Source: Candidatus Paceibacter sp.
GTDB lineage: Bacteria > Patescibacteriota > Minisyncoccia > UBA6257 > GWB1-50-10
Direction of reading: 5' to 3'
Length of the DNA stretch: 5,434 nucleotides
Assembly (NCBI GenBank): GCA_020724685.1
Contig: DYGP01000048.1
Span: forward strand, 1-5,434
The notes beneath the pieces were generated by a model. That model was not told where the DNA came from. It ran no database searches and worked only from the letters and a program-made list of their open reading frames with translations. Each line of letters opens with the position of its first letter. The first letter of the stretch is position 1. Below, piece after piece: positions 1-5,338 of the stretch. The translations under genes were made by a program, and so were the position numbers.

Positions 1-897
1 GACCGGTTTTCCTTCTTTTTCTATGAAAACGAGGAAGGTGCCGAAAACGCGTTCCGCCTGAGGGAGATAGACGCGTTCGGAACAGCGTCGGTCATCGACA
101 CGGAACCGCTCGAATCGGCGCGATCGAGAGCAATATCCGTTCCGACGACGCGGTACTACGCCCTCTTCTTCAATGTCGCAAGCGAGCTTTTCTCAAGCGC
201 CGCGACACGAAGAGCGCTTACCGAATCCGTTTCAAAAGAAAACATCGCGGCGGAAGTACTTTTTGGAAAAGAAGAGTGGCTCATAGAAAACCCGTCGTTC
301 GAACGCGGGGGCGACGAATTGCACAATCCCGAACGTTCCCGGGAAACGATCGCGAATGCCGATGAAAACATTATCGTCAACGTGGTCGTTCCGGACGTTC
401 CTCACCTGAGGAAAGCCGCGGAAACCATACGGTCCGCATGGAACTTCGTCGGCGTCGAGGGAAGGATGACGTACGCCGAACCGCGGGAAGTCATCGAAAA
501 TTTCATAAAAACGGGGAATTACGATGCGATCCTTTTCGGAAACACGCTTGAAAACACCCAAGACCTCTTCCCGTTCTGGCACTCTTCGCAACGGATCTAC
601 CCGGGACTCAACATATCCCTCTACAGGAATCAGGAGGTCGATTCGCTTATCGAAACAGCGCGGAAAGAATCGCGGAAAGAAAAGAGGGATGCTGTGGTGC
701 AGCTCATAAACGCCTACCTCACCGAAGACAATCCCGCGATCTTCCTCTATTCCGTACCCTATACGTACATGACCAGAAGCGACATCGGAGGAATCGCGGA
801 AACGCTCGGTGGAGAAGATGTGCGCATGGCAAATCCCGCGGAACGTTTCTCCCGCGCGGGAGAGTGGTTTGTCGCCCAGGCGAGAGTTCTCGAATAG
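1..897 (+). CDS. ABC transporter substrate-binding protein, family 5 (oligopeptide/dipeptide type), C-terminal part
   Basis: The frame is open from base 1 to the TAG at 895-897, giving 298 residues of the C-terminal part of the protein; the start, and any lipoprotein signal, lie outside the window. Family 5 solute-binding proteins capture peptides or related small solutes outside the membrane and hand them to an ABC permease. The hallmark segment is at visible residues 49-90: TTRYYALFFN, then RRALTESVSKENI, matching the family pattern of a strand ending in Asn followed by 'vRqAl..ai.r..i'. A second lobe follows (about 125-180) ending YDAILFG, then DLFPFWHSSQ (188-197) and NPAIFLYSVPYTY (244-256), all typical of the family C-terminus. 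Ligand specificity cannot be read. No permease or ATPase gene is visible, so partners must lie upstream or elsewhere. The gene ends only six bases before the isomerase, suggesting one transcript. Confidence 0.85.
   Translation, partial: DRFSFFFYENEEGAENAFRLREIDAFGTASVIDTEPLESARSRAISVPTTRYYALFFNVASELFSSAATRRALTESVSKENIAAEVLFGKEEWLIENPSFERGGDELHNPERSRETIANADENIIVNVVVPDVPHLRKAAETIRSAWNFVGVEGRMTYAEPREVIENFIKTGNYDAILFGNTLENTQDLFPFWHSSQRIYPGLNISLYRNQEVDSLIETARKESRKEKRDAVVQLINAYLTEDNPAIFLYSVPYTYMTRSDIGGIAETLGGEDVRMANPAERFSRAGEWFVAQARVLE
848..863. repeat. 16-base perfect palindrome in the 3' end of the binding-protein gene
   Basis: TCTCCCGCGCGGGAGA reads identically on both strands. It lies inside the binding-protein coding sequence, about 40 bases before the isomerase ATG. 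As RNA it could form a GC-rich hairpin with a small GCGC loop; as DNA it could be a dimeric-protein site. It also simply encodes part of FSRAGE, so it may have no role. No T-tract follows, so it is not an intrinsic terminator. Confidence 0.5.
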
Positions 898-903
898 AAA
901 ACA

Positions 904-1881
904 ATGGAAAAATACTCGTACGAATCAAATCTCCTTTCGTTCGGCAGACAGCTTTCGTTCTCCGGAATTACCGTGTCCGGAACGGAAGCGCTGAAGAAGC
1001 GCCGAATTGAGAGGGTGATCGTCTCCGGCATGGGGGGGTCGGGGCTTTCCGGAGAAATCGTCGCCGCGATACGCACGGAGGCAAACATTCCGGTTCCTGT
1101 GGAATCGCACAAGACATATGGGATCCCGGACGGAGCCGACAGGAAAACGCTTCTTATTTTCAGTTCCTTTTCGGGGGAAACCGAAGAAGTGCTCTCCGGA
1201 ATCCGGGAAGCGACGAAAAAACGCTTTCCCGTAGCGGTCGTGGCGGGCGGCGGGCGCCTCCTTGGGATCGCCAGAAGGAAAAACCTTCCCTATGCAACCT
1301 TCCCCCGGGAGGGATTGACGCCGCGGGAAGCGGTGGGATACAATTGCTACAGCGTTCTTTCTCTCCTTTTGGCGCGTTTTCCGCACATCGCGGTGAAAAC
1401 GTTCTCTTCGGCTGAAATCAAACCGGAAACGCTCTCTCTCCAGGGGAAGTTTCTTTCTGAAAAAATAAGGGGAAAATTTCCGGTCATATATTCCGACGTG
1501 AAACTTAGGGGGCTCCTCCATGTGTGGAAAACGAATCTGAACGAAACGGGAGAAACGTTCGTTTCGACTGAGTGCCTTCCGGAAATGAATCACGGGGAAC
1601 TCGCGGCGGCGGGAGATCTCAAAAAAGCGGTTGTTCTGTTTCTTGAGAACTCGGGGTCTTCCGTGAAAATACGGAACCGGATCACGGCATCGGAGAAGAT
1701 TTTCAAGAGGCGGGGCGTTCCGGTCGTCCGAATAATCCTTTCGGGAAAATCGCTCCAGGAACGGATGTGGAAAGGAATCGTTCTTTCGCATTGGACGTCG
1801 TTCTTCGTGTCAAAACGGAAAAAGATCGATCCGAAAAGAACCGAAGCGATCGAATCGTTCAAGAAAATCATGGGGGCGTAA
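904..1881 (+). CDS. Bifunctional phosphoglucose/phosphomannose isomerase (SIS domain)
   Basis: A 325-residue cytoplasmic enzyme, the usual length for the bifunctional PGI/PMI family known from archaea and some bacteria. The family interconverts glucose-6-P or mannose-6-P with fructose-6-P, linking glycolysis to mannose-derived sugars. Two SIS folds are expected. The N-terminal one shows GMGGSGLSG (42-50) and the phosphosugar loop SSFSGETEE (87-95), with Ser88, Ser90 and Thr93 in the binding positions. TPREAVGY (139-146) holds Arg141. The second half has NE at 213-214, PEMNH (226-230) and DPKRTEAIESFK (309-320). Glu214 and His230 are 16 residues apart, as in the Pyrobaculum enzyme (Glu203/His219); Lys320 fits the catalytic lysine. 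All expected catalytic residues are therefore present. The ATG lies six bases after the previous stop and has no Shine-Dalgarno, so coupled re-initiation is likely. A sugar isomerase of narrower specificity remains possible. Confidence 0.9.
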   Translation: MEKYSYESNLLSFGRQLSFSGITVSGTEALKKRRIERVIVSGMGGSGLSGEIVAAIRTEANIPVPVESHKTYGIPDGADRKTLLIFSSFSGETEEVLSGIREATKKRFPVAVVAGGGRLLGIARRKNLPYATFPREGLTPREAVGYNCYSVLSLLLARFPHIAVKTFSSAEIKPETLSLQGKFLSEKIRGKFPVIYSDVKLRGLLHVWKTNLNETGETFVSTECLPEMNHGELAAAGDLKKAVVLFLENSGSSVKIRNRITASEKIFKRRGVPVVRIILSGKSLQERMWKGIVLSHWTSFFVSKRKKIDPKRTEAIESFKKIMGA

Positions 1882-1905
1882 GTAAGATGGCGCGGGACAA
1901 TCTTT

Positions 1906-1987
1906 GCCGGAGTGGCGAAATTGGCAGACGCGTACGGTTCAGGGCCGTATGCCGAAAGGCATGAGGGTTCAAGTCCCTCCTCCGGCA
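1906..1987 (+). tRNA. tRNA-Leu, anticodon CAG
   Basis: A complete class II cloverleaf can be folded by eye. The acceptor stem is GCCGGAG (1906-1912) with CTCCGGC (1980-1986), followed by discriminator A1987. The D-stem is GCG/CGC (1915-1917, 1929-1931) with loop GG at 1923-1924. The anticodon stem is TACGG/CCGTA (1933-1937, 1945-1949) and the loop TTCAGGG puts CAG at 1940-1942, reading CUG. The variable arm TGCC-GAAA-GGCA (1950-1961) is long with a GNRA loop, as expected for leucine. The T-arm is GAGGG-TTCAAGT-CCCTC (1963-1979). CCA is not encoded (CAA follows), so it must be added by CCA-transferase after 3' trimming. The gene begins 24 bases after the isomerase stop and ends 33 bases before RNase J. 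No terminator or convincing promoter flanks it, so it is probably cut from a longer mRNA. Confidence 0.97.
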
Positions 1988-2020
1988 CAAAGAAAATAAA
2001 AAAGTCAAAAAAATAAAAAT
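1988..2020 (+). promoter_or_regulatory. A-rich, Shine-Dalgarno-free leader between tRNA-Leu and RNase J
   Basis: Twenty-five of the 33 bases are A, and no purine-rich GGAGG-like site precedes the ATG at 2021. If the tRNA is released from a common transcript by 3' cleavage after A1987, this stretch becomes the new 5' end of the RNase J mRNA. An unstructured A-rich leader can support initiation without Shine-Dalgarno pairing. Its role as a leader is inferred; only the composition and position are seen. Confidence 0.5.
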
Positions 2021-3757
2021 ATGATGGTACAGAAAAAAACAAGTCCGAAAAAATTCGGAAAAAAACCCGTACGTGCGGGATCGAGGTCGACAAAGGGAGT
2101 TCTCAGATACGTTCCGCTCGGAGGATTCGAGGAAATCGGAAGAAACATGATGTTCCTCGAATATGAGGATGAGATCATCATCATCGACGCGGGAATACAG
2201 TTTCCGGAGGAAGAAACCCCCGGGATAGACTATATTATTCCGAACACGTCGTACCTTGAATCCAAAAAGGAGAATATCAAGGCTCTCATTATCACTCACG
2301 GGCACTATGATCACATCGGAGCGATCCCTTATCTTCTCGATAAGATAGGAAATCCGGTAATTTACGCAACGCGTCTCACAAAAGAAATAATTCTGAAGCG
2401 CCAGGAGGATTTTCCGCTTTCTCCAAAGCCGGTCTTCCAGATGGTTGCGGGAGGGGAAACGAAACAGATATCGAAAAATTTCGCGATCACCTTCTTCGAT
2501 GTGGTGCACAACATCCCCGACGGAGTCGGGATGATCATCAGAACCCCGATTGGAAACGTTGTTCATCCGGGAGAATTCAAATTTGATTATGATCACGACG
2601 GGAAACCGCGCGGACTTGAAATATGGGAGCAGGTAGGCAAAGAAGGGGTTCATACGCTCATGCTCGATTCAACGGGAGCCGAAGTTCCGGGATACGCGCT
2701 TTCCGAACGGATTGTGGAAAAGGAACTTGAGAAACTCTTCAAGGCGGCGAAGGGGCGCATCCTTGTCGGAACGTTCGCGTCTCTTGTCGATCGCGTCTCC
2801 GAGATCGTGAAGATAGCGGAAAAAATCGGACGGAAAGTCGCGATAAGCGGATTCTCGATGAAAAGCAATCTCGATATCGCCCAAAGACTCGGCTACGTTA
2901 AGTTCCAAAAGGGAACGATTATCCCGCTCGACGAGATCCACAAACACAAAGACGACAAGCTTCTTATTCTCTGCACCGGCGCGCAAGGAGAATCGAACGC
3001 GAGCCTCATGCGGATCGCGACCGGGGAACACAAGCAGATAAAGATAAAACCCGGCGATTCGGTGGCGCTTTCATCTTCCGTCGTTCCGGGAAACGAGCGG
3101 AGCGTTCAGAACCTGAAAGACAACCTCGCCAGGCAGGGAGCGCTTGTGTATCACCACAAGATGCTCGATATCCACTCTTCGGGACATGCTCCTCAGGAAG
3201 AACTGAAAACGGTGATGAAACTCATAAAACCGAGGTTCTTTCTCCCGATACACGGTTACTATTTCATGCGGTGGAGAAACGCGAGACTTGCCCAGGAAGA
3301 ATTAAACTTGAAACCGGAACAGACTATCCTTCCCGACAACGGCGTCGTTGTAGAAATGACGAAGGAGAAGGTCGAGGTAACGGACGAGCAACTTCCCGCA
3401 TACTACGTCATGGTGGACGGACTCGGCGTCGGAGACGTCGGCGAGGTTGTCCTTCGCGATCGGCGGACGCTTGCTCAGGAGGGAATGCTCGTCATCATCA
3501 CGACGATCAGCAAGCAGTCCGGACGCATCCTCAAAAATCCCGACATCATCTCCCGCGGCTTCATCTATCTCAAGGAGAACCAGGATCTCCTCGACGACAT
3601 CAGAAGGAAGATTCGTGGTATTCTCGGCAAATCGCCGAAAGGACAATCGATCGACGCGGACTACGCGAAGACGCTCATCCGCGACCAGATCGGCCAGTTT
3701 CTCTATAACAAGACACAGCGCCGACCGATGGTCCTGCCTGTCATCATCGAGGTTTGA
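2021..3757 (+). CDS. rnj: Ribonuclease J (metallo-beta-lactamase/beta-CASP nuclease)
   Basis: A 578-residue cytoplasmic RNase of the J family, which degrades and matures RNA as a 5'-3' exonuclease and endonuclease. Residues 1-26 are a lysine/arginine-rich tail beyond the usual roughly 555-residue length. The metallo-beta-lactamase core shows HGHYDHIG (93-100), His163 in VVHNIPDG, HPGEFKFD (182-189) and DSTGAE (216-221). The beta-CASP part has TFASLVDR (251-258), SGFSM (276-280) and CTGAQGES (318-325). The last core motifs are SGHA (387-390) and PIHG (409-412), and a full C-terminal domain runs from about 455 to 578. Spacing matches B. subtilis RNase J1: His163 to Glu185 and His389 to His411 are each 22 residues. 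Glu185 sits where RNase J1 has the metal ligand Asp164, an unusual change. ATG 2021 is followed directly by ATG 2024, so either may start; neither has a Shine-Dalgarno. The gene ends in TGA immediately before a terminator. Confidence 0.95.
   Translation: MMVQKKTSPKKFGKKPVRAGSRSTKGVLRYVPLGGFEEIGRNMMFLEYEDEIIIIDAGIQFPEEETPGIDYIIPNTSYLESKKENIKALIITHGHYDHIGAIPYLLDKIGNPVIYATRLTKEIILKRQEDFPLSPKPVFQMVAGGETKQISKNFAITFFDVVHNIPDGVGMIIRTPIGNVVHPGEFKFDYDHDGKPRGLEIWEQVGKEGVHTLMLDSTGAEVPGYALSERIVEKELEKLFKAAKGRILVGTFASLVDRVSEIVKIAEKIGRKVAISGFSMKSNLDIAQRLGYVKFQKGTIIPLDEIHKHKDDKLLILCTGAQGESNASLMRIATGEHKQIKIKPGDSVALSSSVVPGNERSVQNLKDNLARQGALVYHHKMLDIHSSGHAPQEELKTVMKLIKPRFFLPIHGYYFMRWRNARLAQEELNLKPEQTILPDNGVVVEMTKEKVEVTDEQLPAYYVMVDGLGVGDVGEVVLRDRRTLAQEGMLVIITTISKQSGRILKNPDIISRGFIYLKENQDLLDDIRRKIRGILGKSPKGQSIDADYAKTLIRDQIGQFLYNKTQRRPMVLPVIIEV
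2044..2059 (+). repeat. Short inverted repeat in the first codons of RNase J
   Basis: TCCGAA (2044-2049) and TTCGGA (2054-2059) pair perfectly around an AAAA loop, giving a six-pair hairpin about 23 bases into the coding sequence, flanked by A-runs on both sides. It could slow early translation or block a 5' exonuclease, but it is short and may be incidental to the lysine-rich tail. Confidence 0.4.
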
Positions 3758-3765
3758 GAACTGAA

Positions 3766-3794
3766 AATGCCCTCATTTGGGGGCATTCTTCTTT
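3766..3794 (+). terminator. Intrinsic terminator after RNase J
   Basis: AATGCCCTC (3766-3774) pairs with GGGGGCATT (3779-3787) around an ATTT loop. This is a nine-pair stem with one T-G wobble, followed by the T-rich tail CTTCTTT. It starts nine bases after the RNase J stop and is well placed to end the upstream unit. The tail is interrupted by C, so some read-through into trpS is possible. Confidence 0.85.
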
Positions 3795-3820
3795 ATACTT
3801 CATACATTCTCCTTTATACT
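3784..3820 (+). repeat. 16-base direct repeat with 21-base period upstream of trpS
   Basis: The block CATTCTTCTTTATACT (3784-3799) recurs as CATTCTCCTTTATACT (3805-3820), differing only at 3790/3811. The 21-base period is two helical turns, so both copies face the same side of the DNA. The first copy overlaps the 3' arm and tail of the terminator; the second carries the proposed -10 hexamer of trpS. It may be a local duplication that turned terminator tail sequence into a promoter, or a paired binding site. Confidence 0.75.
3792..3820 (+). promoter_or_regulatory. Predicted trpS promoter
   Basis: A -35-like TTTATA (3792-3797, four of six to consensus), a 17-base spacer and the -10 hexamer TATACT (3815-3820, five of six) precede trpS. 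The -10 ends six bases before the ATG, so the expected start of transcription falls on or within a base or two of that ATG. A second TATACT at 3794-3799 could drive a transcript with a leader of about 20 bases, but its -35 would fall in the terminator stem and is poor. Confidence 0.6.
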
Positions 3821-3826
3821 GACTCT

Positions 3827-4813
3827 ATGAAACTCCGTCTCATTTCGGGCATCCAGCCCACCGGAAAACTCCATATCGGGAATTATGTCGGCGCGCTCAA
3901 GAACTTCGTGGATCTCCAGAACGCGGGGAAATTCGAAACGCTCTTCTTTATCGCCGACCTTCACTCAATGACCGAAGGGTTCGAACCGAAGGAAAAAACG
4001 AAGCAGATCGAGGACGTCGCGCTCTCCTACCTCGCCGCGGGACTCAATCCGAAAAAATCAACCATCTTCCTCCAGTCCGATATTCCCGCGCACGCCGAGC
4101 TCGCGTGGATACTCGGCACCATCACGCCTTTCGGCGAACTCGGGCGCATGACGCAGTTCAAGGACAAATCGGAAGTTTCCCCCGGAAACATAAACGTCGG
4201 TCTCTTCACATACCCCATCCTCATGGCGGCGGATATCATTCTCTACGATGTGAAATTCGTCCCCGTGGGAGACGATCAGGTCCAGCACCTCGAACTCACC
4301 CGCACGCTCGCACGCAAGTTCAACGCAAGATTCGGCAAAACGTTCGCCGAGCCGCAGCCGCTCCTCACAAAAATCCCCCGCCTCATGAGCATCGACGATC
4401 CGCTGAAAAAGATGTCGAAATCGCGCCCGGAGGGATGTATCTTTCTCGACGACGAACCGCGCGTGATCCGCGAGAAGATAAAGCGCGCGGTCACCGACTC
4501 GGGACGCGAAATCGTCTGCGATCCGGTGAATAAGCCCGCGGTCTCGAATCTCCTCCTCCTCTTCTCTTCGGTGAGCGGGGTCCCGATCGACGAACTCGAG
4601 AGGCGTTATAGCGGGAGAGGATATGCCGAATTCAAATCAGACCTCGCCGAAGCGGTTGTCTCCGAACTCGCGCCGTTCCAGAAAAAGAAACGGGAGCTGA
4701 AAAAGAAGAAGGATGCCGTGAAAACAATGCTTGCCGCGGGAAAGAAAAAGGCGGAGAAAATCGCGGAGAAAAAACTTGCTGAAATCAGAAGAAAAACCGG
4801 CATATTCCGATAA
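3827..4813 (+). CDS. trpS: Tryptophan--tRNA ligase (TrpRS)
   Basis: A 328-residue class I aminoacyl-tRNA synthetase that charges tRNA-Trp with tryptophan using ATP; bacterial TrpRS is usually about 325-340 residues. The N-terminus SGIQPTGKLHIGN (7-19) is the family hallmark, with HIGN as the HIGH motif. ADLHSMT (43-49), PILMAADIILYD (130-141, tryptophan pocket) and GDDQVQHLELTR (148-159) follow. KMSKS is at 195-199. The C-terminus is rich in lysine (about 285-322) and ends RRKTGIF, as in other TrpRS proteins. The frame extends upstream to an ATG at 3767, but that start lies inside the terminator and adds 20 residues not found in TrpRS, so 3827 is chosen. No Shine-Dalgarno precedes it; the close -10 suggests leaderless translation. 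No tryptophan-responsive leader peptide or T-box is visible. Confidence 0.97.
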   Translation: MKLRLISGIQPTGKLHIGNYVGALKNFVDLQNAGKFETLFFIADLHSMTEGFEPKEKTKQIEDVALSYLAAGLNPKKSTIFLQSDIPAHAELAWILGTITPFGELGRMTQFKDKSEVSPGNINVGLFTYPILMAADIILYDVKFVPVGDDQVQHLELTRTLARKFNARFGKTFAEPQPLLTKIPRLMSIDDPLKKMSKSRPEGCIFLDDEPRVIREKIKRAVTDSGREIVCDPVNKPAVSNLLLLFSSVSGVPIDELERRYSGRGYAEFKSDLAEAVVSELAPFQKKKRELKKKKDAVKTMLAAGKKKAEKIAEKKLAEIRRKTGIFR

Positions 4814-4815
4814 AC

Positions 4816-4844
4816 TTGCTAAAAAATAGGATTTGTATTATTAT
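4816..4844 (+). promoter_or_regulatory. Predicted promoter for the downstream hypothetical gene pair
   Basis: TTGCTA (4816-4821) and TATTAT (4839-4844) are separated by exactly 17 bases, in a strongly AT-rich pocket just after the trpS stop. An overlapping TATTAT at 4836-4841 and TATAAA at 4844-4849 are alternatives. Transcription would start near 4851, leaving a leader of about 29 bases. No terminator separates this from trpS, so read-through could add to expression. Confidence 0.6.
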
Positions 4845-4861
4845 ATAAAAAGTAAATTCAA

Positions 4862-4877
4862 ACGATTCAGGGATCGT
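4862..4877 (+). promoter_or_regulatory. Shine-Dalgarno-like site in a small hairpin loop
   Basis: AGGGA (4869-4873) lies six bases before ATG 4880 and is the best ribosome site for this gene. It is framed by the inverted repeat ACGAT (4862-4866) and ATCGT (4873-4877), which would present CAGGG in a six-base loop. The ribosome site supports the 4880 start; any regulatory role of the hairpin is a guess. Confidence 0.45.
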
Positions 4878-4879
4878 AT

Positions 4880-5338
4880 ATGGAAAATTTCGGAAAAAAA
4901 TTCATAGAGGAACACCCCGACACGTTCCGCGAAATGGAAGAGCAGCTCGGAGATCCCGAGAAACTCTCTCCCATCGTTTCCTTTGAAAACATCGAGAGAT
5001 CGTGCTCGGGAAACGAAACGCTTGAGCATCTTTATGCCGAAATGGTCGATTATTGCGAGCGCTATACGGAAACCGTGGCGCGCTTTCAGGAACTCATCCT
5101 CAGGGGCGTCGATTTCGAAAACCGAGAGACAAAGGAATGGATCGACGGGGAAAGGAAATCGGTCCACGACGCGATGATCGACAGCGTGAACATTCTCGCA
5201 AGGAATCTCGCGAAGGAAGGGAAGGATGCGTCGTGGATAACGCGGTTCGGGAAATCCCGCGCCGCATACGGAAATTTTGCGTTACAAAACACATACTCTC
5301 TATTAATAAAGGAGTTTAACAACCATGAATCACAATAA
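4880..5338 (+). CDS. Hypothetical protein, 152 residues, helical
   Basis: I do not recognise this protein. It looks soluble and mostly alpha-helical: there is no signal peptide, no membrane segment and no cysteine metal-binding pattern. The N-terminal third is acidic (MEEQLGDPEKL, 19-29). The part that looks most like a conserved core is ERKSVHDAMIDSVNILARNL (91-110), followed by SWITRFGKSRAAYGNFAL (118-135). The Arg, His-Asp pair and regularly spaced Asn/Arg resemble small DUF-type helical proteins; a relation to DUF3232 is only a vague impression. The ATG has a weak AGGGA site and its own AT-rich promoter upstream. The gene overlaps the next by 14 bases, implying coupled expression and perhaps a joint function. 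It is probably a real gene because its promoter, ribosome site and gene overlap all agree. Confidence 0.75.
   Translation: MENFGKKFIEEHPDTFREMEEQLGDPEKLSPIVSFENIERSCSGNETLEHLYAEMVDYCERYTETVARFQELILRGVDFENRETKEWIDGERKSVHDAMIDSVNILARNLAKEGKDASWITRFGKSRAAYGNFALQNTYSLLIKEFNNHESQ
5308..5314 (+). promoter_or_regulatory. Strong ribosome binding site inside the upstream gene
   Basis: AAAGGAG lies ten bases before ATG 5325 and within the last codons of the 152-residue gene. It is the only near-consensus Shine-Dalgarno in the window and decides the start of the next reading frame. Confidence 0.75.

Noticed and set aside
925..1791. Long (288 codons) minus-strand open frame opposite the isomerase
   Set aside because: Its translation is a low-information, Arg/Phe-rich sequence with no domain, while the plus strand carries a clear enzyme with all motifs.
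2020..2025. TATGAT as a -10 element for rnj
   Set aside because: It would start transcription inside the coding sequence, and there is no matching -35 at the right distance.
1590..2653. Minus-strand reading frames at 1590-2093 and 1868-2653 with peptides such as EEGLEPSCLSAYGPEP and RRDLNPHAFRHTAL
   Set aside because: These are antisense translations of the tRNA-Leu gene, a well-known source of false protein annotations, extended through the shadows of the isomerase and RNase J genes.
3271..3764. Plus-strand frames at 3271-3708 and 3447-3764 inside RNase J
   Set aside because: Arg/Ser-rich out-of-frame shadows of the RNase J gene without motif or ribosome site.
3767..3826. Longer trpS start at 3767
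   Set aside because: The ATG lies inside the terminator hairpin, the extra 20 residues encode the DNA repeat, and TrpRS proteins normally begin close to the SGIQPTG motif.
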